A stretch of DNA of 64,000 nucleotides from Nesterenkonia ebinurensis (GTDB taxonomy: Bacteria > Actinomycetota > Actinomycetes > Actinomycetales > Micrococcaceae), in contig NZ_VWNF01000041.1 of assembly GCF_008711175.1 (NCBI RefSeq), positions 186,001 through 250,000 of the forward strand, in the 5' to 3' direction. This document shows positions 51,903 to 60,555 of the stretch, piece after piece (position 1 is the stretch's first letter; each line of letters begins with the position of its first letter). Both the position numbers and the translations under genes were made by a program. The notes beneath the pieces were generated by a model. The model searched no databases. It saw only the letters and a list, made by a program, of their open reading frames with translations, and was not told the DNA's origin.

Positions 51903-53785
51903 TCCACAAGGATCCCGGCGAAGAACTCTGCCAGCTCCTCGGTGGCGCTCAGCGGCAGCACCTGGGCCACGTACTGGTCCGGGCGCACCACCACCACCGC
52001 ACCATCCCGGCTGATGCTGCGCTCCTCAAAGATGTCAGTCTGCGGATGCACCCCGAATACATCGTTGTAGTAGGTCAGCCGGAAGGGCCCCACCTTGGGC
52101 TTGAAAGCATCAGGCACCGCGTTGATGTCGATCTCAGGGTGAGCCTGCTGGTAGACGACCTTGGTGTCGAACACGGCGTCCTCGTCACCCTCTGAGGGGG
52201 TGAACCGCACCAGAGGCGAATCAGGAGCGGTCTTGAACCACTCGGCCCAACGGCTGACCCCGGACTTATCGCCCGCGGCGGGTGCATCGGCGAACACATA
52301 GATTCGCCAGCGGCCGTCCGCGGTGGCCAGATGCCCCAGATGCAGCGGATTGCCGTCGCAGACCCGGGAGACCTCCGCTGACTTGAACCGTTTACCCACG
52401 GTGTAGCCGGCGGCCAGCTCCTGATGCTCGGCGGTGCCGGTGATCATCGAGGGCTCGTACTCGGTCATAAACCCGGCGGGAAACTCGAAAGTCTTCACAT
52501 AGAAGTCCTCCAGCACCGAGGGATCCTCCATCTCCTCAGGCTTCTTGGCCATCAGGGTGGACCATTCCTTGTCGAAATCGATGAGGTTCTTGGCCACCAC
52601 CTGACGTTCCTCGGAGTAGGTGCTCAGCAGCGACTCGGGGCTACGCCCGGCGACCACCTGACCCAGCTTCCAACCCAGGTTGAAGCCGTCCTGCATAGAG
52701 ACGTTCATGCCCTGACCCGCCTTGGCGCTGTGGGTGTGGCAGGCATCCCCGGCGATGAACACCCGGGGAGTGCGCTGGCCGGTGAGCTCATCAGGCACGT
52801 CATCGAACTTGTCGGTGATCCGGTGACCCACCTCGTAGACACTGTGCCAGGCCACATGCTTCACCTCCAGGGTGTAGGGATGCAGAATCGCATTGGCTTT
52901 GGCGATGATCCCCTCCAGGGAGGTCTGACGGACCTTTCCGGCATCGTCATCGGCGACCTCGCCCAGGTCCACGTAGAGCCGGAAGAGATGCCCGCCCTCC
53001 CGGGGGATGAGCAGGATATTGCCCCCGGAGCGGGACTGGATGGCACATTTGAGCCTGATGTCGGGGAAATCGGTGACAGCAAGGGTGTCCATCACCCCCC
53101 AGGCGTGCTTGGCGGAATCGCCTTCCAGCTTCCGTCCGATGGAGCGGCGCACCTGGCTGCGGGCACCGTCGGCGCCGAGCGCATACTTGGCACGGACGGT
53201 GCGCTCGGCGCCCTCATGGATACCAGTGAGGTGGCGGACGGTGACATGCACCGGATAGTCGGGGTCCTCCGTAACCTCCAGACCCAGGAACTCCACCCCG
53301 TAGTCAGGGGTGATCCGGGAGGCGGAGCGCTCCATGAACTCGGCGAAGTAGTCCAGCACCCGGGCCTGGTTGACGATCAGGTGCGGGAACTCGCTGATGC
53401 CGTGCTCGTCGTCGAGCGGGCGGGAGGTGCGCCTAATGTGGTCAGGGTTCTGCGGGTCCGGCTTCCAGAAGGCCATCTCGGTGATCCGGTAGGCCTCGTT
53501 GGTGATCTCGTCGGCGAAGCCGAAGGCTTGGAAGGTCTCCACGCTGCGGGCCTGGATGCCGTCAGCCTGGCCCACTTCCAGCCGTCCGGGGCGGCGTTCG
53601 ATGATCCGGGTGTGCACATCCGGGTACTGGGAGAGCTGGGCGGCGGTGATCATACCGGCCGGGCCGGTGCCGACGATCAGCACGTCCATCTCATCGGGCA
53701 ACTCCTCAGGCCGTTCGGTGCCGATGCCGGCCGGTGCCTGGATCCGGGGGTTGCCGGTGACATAGCCGTGGTGGTGGAAGTGCAT
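51893..53785 (-). CDS. MobA-like FAD-dependent aromatic monooxygenase
   Basis: 630 residues, phenol 2-monooxygenase / 3-hydroxybenzoate 4-monooxygenase type. FAD motifs: VLIVGTGPAGMITAAQL, YALGADGARSQVRRSIG and RVFIAGDACHTHSAKAGQGMN; C-terminal thioredoxin-like domain. Length and N-terminus (MHFHHHGYVTGNPRI) resemble 3-hydroxybenzoate 4-monooxygenase. As the last gene of a homoprotocatechuate operon it more likely makes 3,4-dihydroxyphenylacetate from 3- or 4-hydroxyphenylacetate (inference). Confidence 0.88.
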   Translation of the reverse strand: MHFHHHGYVTGNPRIQAPAGIGTERPEELPDEMDVLIVGTGPAGMITAAQLSQYPDVHTRIIERRPGRLEVGQADGIQARSVETFQAFGFADEITNEAYRITEMAFWKPDPQNPDHIRRTSRPLDDEHGISEFPHLIVNQARVLDYFAEFMERSASRITPDYGVEFLGLEVTEDPDYPVHVTVRHLTGIHEGAERTVRAKYALGADGARSQVRRSIGRKLEGDSAKHAWGVMDTLAVTDFPDIRLKCAIQSRSGGNILLIPREGGHLFRLYVDLGEVADDDAGKVRQTSLEGIIAKANAILHPYTLEVKHVAWHSVYEVGHRITDKFDDVPDELTGQRTPRVFIAGDACHTHSAKAGQGMNVSMQDGFNLGWKLGQVVAGRSPESLLSTYSEERQVVAKNLIDFDKEWSTLMAKKPEEMEDPSVLEDFYVKTFEFPAGFMTEYEPSMITGTAEHQELAAGYTVGKRFKSAEVSRVCDGNPLHLGHLATADGRWRIYVFADAPAAGDKSGVSRWAEWFKTAPDSPLVRFTPSEGDEDAVFDTKVVYQQAHPEIDINAVPDAFKPKVGPFRLTYYNDVFGVHPQTDIFEERSISRDGAVVVVRPDQYVAQVLPLSATEELAEFFAGILVDQS

Positions 53786-53813
53786 CCTTGCTCCTTCTAA
53801 GTTCTCTGATAGC

Positions 53814-54596
53814 TCAGTTCTCTGTGCTGATGAAGTCTGTGGCCAGCTGCTCGGCGCCGCGGGCGAGCAGGGCGACGTCGGCTCCTACCAGAATCCAGGA
53901 AGCACCTGATGCGGCGTAGTCACGGGCGGTGGCGGAGTCGAAGGCGTTGACCCCGGCGGGAGTTCCGACTGAGGTGATGGCGGTGAAGGCCTCCTTGACC
54001 GCAGCGACCACCTCTGGGTGGGTCTGGGCGCCCAGGTGCCCCATGGAGGCGGCCAGATCGCTGGGGCCCAGGAAGACGCCGTCGATTCCTTCCACCGCGG
54101 CTATCTCCGCTGCGTTGCGCACCCCCTCAGCCGTTTCGATCTGCACGAAGACGCAGACCTGCTCGGCTGCGTTCTGCAGGTATCCCGGGACTCGGTTCCA
54201 GCGGGCCGAGCGGGACAGCGCACTGCCCACACCGCGGACTCCGGCAGGCGGATAGGCGGCCATGGCGGCCACCTGTCGGGCCTGCTCGGCAGTGGAGATC
54301 ATGGGCACCAGGATGTTCTGGGCACCGAGGTCCAGCACCTGTTTGATGATCACGGTCTCACCGACCGGGACCCGCACCATGGGGGTGACCGGGTACCCAG
54401 AGACCGCATGCAGCTGGGCGAGAACGGATTCCAGGGAATTGGGGGCGTGCTCCATATCGATGAGCAGCCAGTCGAGCCCAGCCCCGGCCATGATCTCTGC
54501 GGCCACTGGAGAACCGGAGCAGACCCAGCCGCCATAGAGGGTGCGCTCGGCCTGGTTGAGCTGTTCGCGGAAGGTGGGATTCAGCTGAAACGGCAT
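53814..54596 (-). CDS. hpaI: 4-hydroxy-2-oxoheptane-1,7-dioate aldolase
   Basis: 260 residues, HpcH/HpaI class II aldolase. Catalytic/metal blocks: WLLIDMEHAPNS, VRVPVGETVIIKQVLDLGAQNILVPM (in parts), FVQIETAEGVRNAAEIA and DGVFLGPSDLAASMGH. Cleaves the final homoprotocatechuate intermediate to pyruvate and succinate semialdehyde. Overlaps hpaH by 16 bp. The gabD at 61472 could oxidise the semialdehyde. Confidence 0.94.
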   Translation of the reverse strand: MPFQLNPTFREQLNQAERTLYGGWVCSGSPVAAEIMAGAGLDWLLIDMEHAPNSLESVLAQLHAVSGYPVTPMVRVPVGETVIIKQVLDLGAQNILVPMISTAEQARQVAAMAAYPPAGVRGVGSALSRSARWNRVPGYLQNAAEQVCVFVQIETAEGVRNAAEIAAVEGIDGVFLGPSDLAASMGHLGAQTHPEVVAAVKEAFTAITSVGTPAGVNAFDSATARDYAASGASWILVGADVALLARGAEQLATDFISTEN

Positions 54597-55366
54597 GTCA
54601 CTGTTCCTAGGTCTGCGTAGTCACAGAGCACGGTGTCCCCCTGCTCCACCCACATCGGCCGGGTGAAGGAGCCGGCCAGGATGATCTCACCGGCAGCCAG
54701 GGAGTCCCCGTGCTGGCTGAGCTTATTGGCCAGCCAGGCCACCCCGTTGGCGGGATGGTTGAGCACTGCGGCAGCCACCCCAGACTCCTCGATCGTCTCG
54801 TTGCGGTAGAGCAGTGCGGAGACCCAGCGCAAGTCGATCTCATGGGGTTTGACCGGGTTGCCCCCGTAGACCATCGCACCCATCGCGGCGTTGTCGCTGA
54901 TGGTGTCCACAATGGTGCGGCCGGCCATTTCGATCCGCGAGGAGAGGATCTCCAGGGCTGGGATCACGTAATCGGTGGCGGCCATCACGTCGAAAACGGT
55001 GACGTCTGGGCCGGTGAGGTCAGCACCGAGAACGAAGGCCAGCTCCACCTCGATACGCACATTGGAGAACCGGCTGTGCTCGATCACTGAGCCGTTCTCG
55101 TAGACCATATCGGCGAAGATGGCCCCATAGTCGGGTTCGGTGATGCCGGTGGCGGCCTGCATGACCTTGGAGGTCAGCCCGATCTTCCGGCCCACCGGCT
55201 TACGACCGGCCTCGATGCCGCGGCGTCGCCACTCATTCTGCACCGCATAGGAGTCCTCGATGGTCATCTCAGGGTAGCGGGCTGTCAGCAGGGCGATGGT
55301 ACTGCGGGCCTGCTCAGCCTCGGCAAGCTCATCGACGATGGCGGTGATGGTGTCCTTGGGCAGCAT
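54581..55366 (-). CDS. hpaH: 2-oxo-hept-4-ene-1,7-dioate hydratase
   Basis: 261 residues of the FAH-related hydratase family (HpaH/MhpD): EDSYAVQNEWRRRGIEAGRK, VGRKIGLTSKVMQAATGI, EVELAFVLGADLTGPDV and the C-terminal GEIILAGSFTRPMWVEQGDTV. Adds water to the 2-oxoheptenedioate intermediate. Sits between hpaD and hpaI in the meta-cleavage operon. Confidence 0.94.
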   Translation of the reverse strand: MLPKDTITAIVDELAEAEQARSTIALLTARYPEMTIEDSYAVQNEWRRRGIEAGRKPVGRKIGLTSKVMQAATGITEPDYGAIFADMVYENGSVIEHSRFSNVRIEVELAFVLGADLTGPDVTVFDVMAATDYVIPALEILSSRIEMAGRTIVDTISDNAAMGAMVYGGNPVKPHEIDLRWVSALLYRNETIEESGVAAAVLNHPANGVAWLANKLSQHGDSLAAGEIILAGSFTRPMWVEQGDTVLCDYADLGTVTCRFS

Positions 55367-55375
55367 AGCGGTCTC

Positions 55376-56473
55376 CTACAGTTGGTTCCCGAGCTTGTAC
55401 TCGCCTTGTTTCCACTCGGGCAGCCCGGCGTCGTCGTCCTTGCGGGTATAGGAGAAGCCGTCGGCGCCGATGGTGACTTCCATCTCGGAATCATCGGTGC
55501 GCTCGGTGGTGGGCATCAGATTTCCGTCTAGGTCCAGCACAGTGGAGGCCTCGGTGTACCAGGAGGGGACCACCGGGTTACCCCACCAGTCGCGTCGTTG
55601 GTTGTCATGGACGTCCCAGGTGACTACGGGGTTGTCCGGATCCCCGGTGTAGTAGTCCTGGGTGTAGATCTCAACCCGGTGGCCGTCTGGATCGCGCAGA
55701 TAGAGGTAGAAGGCGTTGGAGACTCCGTGCCGGCCGGGGCCGCGTTCGATGGCGTCGGAGAGCCGAAGGGCGCCGAGCTTATCGCAGATGGACAGGATGT
55801 TGTGCTTCTCGTGGGTGGCGAAGGCCACGTGGTGCATCCGGGGGCCTGCCCCGCCGGTCATCGCGGTGTCATGCACGGTGGGTTTGCGGCGCATCCAGGC
55901 GGCGTAGGTGGTGCCGGTCTCGTCACGAATATCTTCGGTGACCCGGAAGCCGAGGTCCTCCATATGGGCCACCGCCTTGGGCACATCGGGGAAGACCTGG
56001 TTGAAGTGATCCAGGCGCACCAGGGCACCGGGGGTGTAGAGGTCGTAGCGCCAAGCCAGCCGTTCCACATGCTGAACCTCGTAGAAGAATTCCAGGGGGA
56101 AGCCCAACGGGTCCTGGACGCGCACAGATTCGCCGATACCTCTGACGAAGCCTTCCTTGCTGCGGCGGACTTCGCAGCCCAGCTCAGTGTAGAAGGCCTC
56201 GGCCTTGTCCAGTTCCTGCGGGCTGCGCACCCGGTAGCTGAAGGCGGCCACAGCGGGCTGCTCGCCTTGGCGGAGCACCAGGTTGTGGTGGATGAACTCC
56301 TCCATGGAGCGCAGGTAGATGGCGTTGTCGTCCTCGGCGGTGACCACCAGATTGAGCACGTCCACATAGAAGTCCCGGGAGCGGGCCAGGTCGGTGACCA
56401 CCAGCTCCATATAGGCACAGCGGAGAATGTCCGGTGCCGGCACGCTGGGGGTGGGGATGCGGTTCTCTGTCAT
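55376..56473 (-). CDS. hpaD: Homoprotocatechuate (3,4-dihydroxyphenylacetate) 2,3-dioxygenase
   Basis: 365 residues, type I extradiol dioxygenase of the Brevibacterium/Arthrobacter HPCD-MndD kind (same length class). Metal ligands are His156 (RLDHFNQV), His215 (RMHHVAFAT) and Glu268 (HRVEIYTQD); the acid/base His201 (TVHDTA) is present; all sit one residue later than in the B. fuscum enzyme. Fe(II) versus Mn(II) cannot be told from sequence. Opens the ring to CHMS, substrate of hpaE. Confidence 0.96.
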   Translation of the reverse strand: MTENRIPTPSVPAPDILRCAYMELVVTDLARSRDFYVDVLNLVVTAEDDNAIYLRSMEEFIHHNLVLRQGEQPAVAAFSYRVRSPQELDKAEAFYTELGCEVRRSKEGFVRGIGESVRVQDPLGFPLEFFYEVQHVERLAWRYDLYTPGALVRLDHFNQVFPDVPKAVAHMEDLGFRVTEDIRDETGTTYAAWMRRKPTVHDTAMTGGAGPRMHHVAFATHEKHNILSICDKLGALRLSDAIERGPGRHGVSNAFYLYLRDPDGHRVEIYTQDYYTGDPDNPVVTWDVHDNQRRDWWGNPVVPSWYTEASTVLDLDGNLMPTTERTDDSEMEVTIGADGFSYTRKDDDAGLPEWKQGEYKLGNQL

Positions 56474-56520
56474 GTCAGGCGTCCTTGCTCTGTCTGCTCT
56501 GCTGGGAGAGGCGGGAGGGT

Positions 56521-58026
56521 TCAGTCGGCTTTGCCGAAGACGGGGTTGTGGACCTCGCCGAGGTTGATGTGCACCGCCTGCTGGTCGGTGTAGAAGTCGA
56601 TGGAGCGGTAGCCGCCCTCATGGCCGAGTCCGGAGGCCTTGACCCCGCCGAAGGGGGTGCGCAGGTCGCGGACGTTATTGGAGTTCAGCCACACCATGCC
56701 GGCGTCCACCGCCTGGGCGAAGTTGTGCGAGCGCTTCAGGTCATTGGTCCACACATAGGCGGCCAGCCCGTACTTGGTGTTATTGGCCAGCTCCAGGGCC
56801 TCCTCCTCGGTGTCGAAGGGGGAGATGGCTACTACTGGTCCGAAGATCTCCTCCTGGAAGATCCGGGCGGTGGGCGGTACATCGGCAAACACGGTGGGTT
56901 CGATGAAGTTGCCGGCGGGGAAGGCTTCGGGGCGCTCGCCGCCGGCGACCAGCCGGCCTTCGGATTTGCCGATCTCCACGTAGCTGAGTACCTTCTCAAA
57001 GTGCTCGGGGTGCACCAGGGCGCCCACCTCAGTGGCGGGCTCATGCGGGAAGCCGACTTTGACCCGCTTGGCCTGGGCGGCGTAGCGCTCCACGAACTCG
57101 TCGTAGATGGCCCGTTCCACCAGGATGCGGGAGCCGGCTGTGCAGCGCTCGCCGTTGAGGCTGAAGACCCCGAAGATGGTGGCGTTCACGGCAGCTTCCA
57201 GGTCAGCGTCGGCGAACACGATGGCCGGGGACTTTCCGCCCAGCTCCATGGACAGGCCCTTAAGATACGGAGCGGCGTTGGCGAAGATCAGCTGCCCGGT
57301 GCTGGATTCCCCGGTGAAGGAGATCAGCGGGACACCCGGATGCTTGACCAGGGCGTCGCCGGCCTGCTCACCGATGCCGTTGACCAGGTTGAACACACCT
57401 TTGGGGAGTCCGGCCTCCTCGAAGATCCCGGTCCATAGTCCTGCTGAAAGCGGAGTGAACTCGGCGGGCTTGAGCACCACCGAGTTACCGGTGGCGATCG
57501 CCGGGGCCAGCTTCCAGCTCTCCAGCATGAAGGGGGTGTTCCAGGGGGTGATGAGTCCGGCCACACCGATCGGCTTGCGGTTGACGTAGTTGGCCTGCCG
57601 GCCGGGGACTTTGAAGGCGTCGTCGTGCTGGGCGACGATCAGGTCGGCGAAGAACCGGAAGTTCTCGGCGGCCCGTTTGCCCTGGCTGCGTGCCTGTGTG
57701 ATCGGCAGGCCGGTGTCGAAGGTCTCCAGCTCGGCCAGCCGGGCGCCGCGCTCCTCCACAATGTCAGCGATCCGGTGGAGCACCCGGGCGCGCTCCCGGG
57801 GCAGTGCGTTGGCCCATACACCGGAGTCGAAGGTGCGCTGGGCGGCGGTCACCGCGGCGTCGATGTCTTCCTTTTTACCCGCGGCAGCCTGGATGTAGGG
57901 CTCATTGGTCACCGGGTTGAGCACTTCGAAGGTCTCACCGTCGGCGGAGTCGACGAACTCGCCGTCGATGTAGTGCTGGATGCGCTCGGGAAGCTCGGCG
58001 GGGACTTGGGTGGGGTACTGACTCAT
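56521..58026 (-). CDS. hpaE: 5-carboxymethyl-2-hydroxymuconate semialdehyde dehydrogenase
   Basis: 501-residue NAD-dependent aldehyde dehydrogenase: LITPWNTPFMLESWKLAPA, SFTGESSTGQLIFA, catalytic Glu in LSMELGGKSPAIVFADADL and Cys in SLNGERCTAGSRIL. The C-terminus (GGYRSIDFYTDQQAVHINLG) fits HpaE. ATG 58026 overlaps the gntR stop and has AAGGAG. Confidence 0.95.
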   Translation of the reverse strand: MSQYPTQVPAELPERIQHYIDGEFVDSADGETFEVLNPVTNEPYIQAAAGKKEDIDAAVTAAQRTFDSGVWANALPRERARVLHRIADIVEERGARLAELETFDTGLPITQARSQGKRAAENFRFFADLIVAQHDDAFKVPGRQANYVNRKPIGVAGLITPWNTPFMLESWKLAPAIATGNSVVLKPAEFTPLSAGLWTGIFEEAGLPKGVFNLVNGIGEQAGDALVKHPGVPLISFTGESSTGQLIFANAAPYLKGLSMELGGKSPAIVFADADLEAAVNATIFGVFSLNGERCTAGSRILVERAIYDEFVERYAAQAKRVKVGFPHEPATEVGALVHPEHFEKVLSYVEIGKSEGRLVAGGERPEAFPAGNFIEPTVFADVPPTARIFQEEIFGPVVAISPFDTEEEALELANNTKYGLAAYVWTNDLKRSHNFAQAVDAGMVWLNSNNVRDLRTPFGGVKASGLGHEGGYRSIDFYTDQQAVHINLGEVHNPVFGKAD

Positions 58027-58694
58027 CGTGACATCTCCTTGAAGGCCTTGACGGTGCGCCATTTGTGGTGGCGGACGGTCATTTCGATCTGGGTGGGGTC
58101 GGCATCCTCGCGGATCAGCCGGAGGATTTCGTCGTGCTCCTCCACCGAGCGCGGCGCGCGGTCGGGGACAAAGCTGAAGGTGGAGCTGCGCAGTCCGGCC
58201 ATCCGGGTCCAGCCGCGGTCCACCAGCATGCAGATATGCGAGTTGGGGCAGCGGTCACAGATGGCGCGGTGGAATTTCTCGTTCAGGGCGGTGAAGACTG
58301 CCGGGTCGAAGTCGGTGAGCATGGCACGCATCTGGTCGTTGATGGCCTGTGCGCGAGTGAGCACGGTCTCGGTGATGTGCGGCAGGGCCAGCGCGGTGGC
58401 CGCACCTTCGAGCACGCCGAGGCTCTGCATGGTGTCCACGTATTCGCCCTCGTCGACCATGGCTACCCGGGCTCCGACGTTGCGTTCGAACTCCACCAGC
58501 CCTTCAGCCTCGAGCCGGCGGATGGCCTCGCGCACCGGTACGGTGCTGACCCCCAGTTCGGCGGCGATGCTGGAGAGCACCAGTCGGTAGCCGGGGTTGA
58601 AGTCACGGGTCAGAATGCGTTCGCGGAGCCAGTCGTAGGTCTGTTGGGACTTACTGGTGGTGGTCGTGGTGGACGGTGCGGCCTGGGCGGGCAT
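58023..58694 (-). CDS. GntR-family regulator (FCD subgroup)
   Basis: 223 residues. Winged HTH: YDWLRERILTRDFNPGYRL and LGVSTVPVREAIRRLEAEGLVEF; C-terminal FCD helical domain with D...H metal-site pattern (NEKFHRAICDRCPN, EEHDEILRLI). Second gene of the operon it presumably controls, 3 bp after the FAH-RraA gene. Ligand probably a pathway intermediate. Confidence 0.92.
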   Translation of the reverse strand: MPAQAAPSTTTTTSKSQQTYDWLRERILTRDFNPGYRLVLSSIAAELGVSTVPVREAIRRLEAEGLVEFERNVGARVAMVDEGEYVDTMQSLGVLEGAATALALPHITETVLTRAQAINDQMRAMLTDFDPAVFTALNEKFHRAICDRCPNSHICMLVDRGWTRMAGLRSSTFSFVPDRAPRSVEEHDEILRLIREDADPTQIEMTVRHHKWRTVKAFKEMSR

Positions 58695-58697
58695 AGG

Positions 58698-60191
58698 TCA
58701 CCGCCCCTCAGTCTGTTGGGGCTGTTGTTGGGCGTTGTCGTTCTCCTCAGCCTGGTACCGGGCGCGCCATTCCTTATTCATGGGGAACAGCTCCGCCACG
58801 GATCCGCCCTCCTTGACCCGTTCGGCCACCCAGGCGTCCTCTGCCTCCTTGGCCAGGGCGGCGTCGGCCACCTCTTCTGCCAGGTGCGGGGGGATGACGA
58901 CGACGCCGTCATCGTCACCGACGATCACATCGCCGGGCTGGACAGTGGCTCCTCCGCAGGCGATGGTGAGATCGGTGTCCCAGGGCACGTGTCTGCGTCC
59001 GAGCACTGCGGGGTGGGCCCCGACGGTGAAGACGGGAAGGTCGATCTCGGCCACGGTGGCGTAGTCGCGCACGCCGCCGTCGGTGACCACACCGGCGGCT
59101 CCGCGGGCTTTGGCGCGCAGAGCGAGAATATCGCCCAGGGTGCCGGAGCCGGTCTCGCCGCGGGCTTCGATCACGATGACCTCGTCTTCGATGACTGCGT
59201 CGAAGGCCCGTTTCTGCGCGTTGAGCCCGCCGCCGTGGGTCTTGAAGAGGTCTTCCCGGTTGGGCACAAACCGCAGAGTCTTGGCGGTGCCGACCAGTTT
59301 GGTGCCGGGGCGGGTGGGTGAGATCCCGTCGATGGAGACATTGTTGAGTCCGCGCTGACGCAGCTGCTGGGAGAGCCCGGCTGTGGGGACCTCTAGAAGC
59401 TTGGCCTTCAGCTGGCGGGTGAGCGTGCCGGGTTTGGGGCTGAGGCCGGCCTTTTCGGCGGATCCCCAGGCCTCTTCGCGCTGGTTATCGTCCACGGTGG
59501 GCAGGCTGCCCAACTGGGGGTCGAAAGTATCGGCGCCCTCGGTGACCTGGGAGACCAGGCGGCCGGTGCTGAGCCCGTTCTCCGGTGAATCGACCTCCAC
59601 TTCGATGGTGTCCCCGGGCTCGGCTACGGAGGCCCCGGCGGGGGTGCCGGTGAGGATCACATCGCCGGGCTGCAGAGTCAGGTGCTGGGAGAGGTCGGCC
59701 ACCAGCTGGGCCGGTGGGAAGATCATCCCGGCGGTGGTGTCCTCCTGGACCAGCTGGCCGTTCTTCCAAGTGCGGATGCGCAGGGCATTGGGGTCGATAC
59801 TGGCGGCGTCGATGGTGTCGGGTCCGAGTGGGGTGTAGCCGTCGCGACCCTTGTTGCGCACGTTGGAGCCCTTGTCGGCCCCGCGCAGGTCGTAGAGGCC
59901 CCAATCGTTTGCGGCAGTGACAGCTTGTACGTGATCCCAGGCCTGCTCCAGGGGGACCTGGCGTGCCTCGGCGCCGATGATCAGGGCGATCTCGCCTTCA
60001 AAGGCCAGCAGCTCAGTGCCGGCCGGGCGTTCCACGGTGTGGCCGGAGGCGGCCACGGAGCTGGCGGGCTTGAAGAAGTAGGAGGGATCCTTGGGGCGGC
60101 GCCCGCGCTCGGCGGCACGGGACTCGTAGCTGATGTGTACCGCGATGATCTTCCCGGGCTGCTCTGCCGCAGGATCAATTTGAACTGTCAC
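58698..60191 (-). CDS. hpaG: FAH-family isomerase/decarboxylase fused to an RraA-like domain
   Basis: 497 residues. N-terminal half (about 1-235) is fumarylacetoacetase-like: FEGEIALIIG, NDWGLYDLRGADKGSN, GDVILTGTPAGASVAEPGD, as in 2-hydroxyhepta-2,4-diene-1,7-dioate isomerase / OPET decarboxylase. C-terminal half (about 275-480) is RraA/HMG-aldolase-like: GDILALRAKARGAAGVVTDG and GVRDY, ADVIVGDDDGVVVIP-type end. E. coli HpaG instead fuses two FAH halves, so here the RraA domain may replace one activity (OPET or oxaloacetate decarboxylation). First gene of the hpa operon. Confidence 0.85.
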   Translation of the reverse strand: MTVQIDPAAEQPGKIIAVHISYESRAAERGRRPKDPSYFFKPASSVAASGHTVERPAGTELLAFEGEIALIIGAEARQVPLEQAWDHVQAVTAANDWGLYDLRGADKGSNVRNKGRDGYTPLGPDTIDAASIDPNALRIRTWKNGQLVQEDTTAGMIFPPAQLVADLSQHLTLQPGDVILTGTPAGASVAEPGDTIEVEVDSPENGLSTGRLVSQVTEGADTFDPQLGSLPTVDDNQREEAWGSAEKAGLSPKPGTLTRQLKAKLLEVPTAGLSQQLRQRGLNNVSIDGISPTRPGTKLVGTAKTLRFVPNREDLFKTHGGGLNAQKRAFDAVIEDEVIVIEARGETGSGTLGDILALRAKARGAAGVVTDGGVRDYATVAEIDLPVFTVGAHPAVLGRRHVPWDTDLTIACGGATVQPGDVIVGDDDGVVVIPPHLAEEVADAALAKEAEDAWVAERVKEGGSVAELFPMNKEWRARYQAEENDNAQQQPQQTEGR

Positions 60192-60241
60192 CAGCAGGAA
60201 CCTCCTCGTCGTCTTGAACGCAACCTCTCGAGCTCGTCCAA

Positions 60242-60265
60242 TCAGGATCGTATTCCTGATCGTAT
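60242..60265. promoter_or_regulatory. Candidate GntR operator upstream of the hpa operon
   Basis: TCAGGA-N6-TCCTGA inverted repeat (60242-60259) overlaps a direct repeat of GATCGTAT (60246-60253 and 60258-60265, 12 bp apart), about 55-75 bp before the FAH-RraA start. ATCGTATATCAT-like patterns are typical of FCD GntR operators. Inferred. Confidence 0.5.
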
Positions 60266-60330
60266 ATCATTCGCGAGCCTCGTACAAGCCTTTTTTGTGA
60301 CTCCAGTCACGACCCTAAAATCCCCTCTCT

Positions 60331-60396
60331 GAGTGCATGGTTTGTGCAGCTGTTTTCGGTAATTTAGAGCCGAATTGCTGCACAAATCACGCACTC
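60331..60396. repeat. 66-nt imperfect palindrome, REP-like or structured RNA
   Basis: Arms GAGTGCATGGTTTGTGCAGC and GCTGCACAAATCACGCACTC pair at 18 of 20 positions; inside the 26-nt loop TTCGG pairs with CCGAA. It lies in the 364-bp gap (60192-60555) between the hpa promoter and the 3' end of the PaaY-like gene. There is no T-run on either side. No other copy was noticed in this window. The remainder of the gap shows no gene. Confidence 0.6.
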
Positions 60397-60555
60397 AAGA
60401 AGATTCATCCCCGAGGCAGGCCCTTATACACAGCGGTCATTCTCAGACAGTGCGGGCGTGCAGAGCGTCAGCGGGAATTGCCCACCAGCTGCCGCCCAGC
60501 GGCCTCCTCGGTGCATTGCTGGCGATGACGATATTGAGAACTTTCAGCACTCAGG

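Noticed and set aside
52424-53800. 458-codon open frame on the plus strand
   Set aside because: Antisense shadow of the MobA-like monooxygenase gene, which has clear FAD motifs.
58065-59321. 418-codon open frame on the plus strand
   Set aside because: Runs opposite gntR and the FAH-RraA gene; Gly/Val/His-rich shadow translation.
60331-60396. Rho-independent terminator for the PaaY-like gene
   Set aside because: It lies about 160 bp downstream and is not followed by a T-run on that strand, so it was listed as a palindromic repeat instead.
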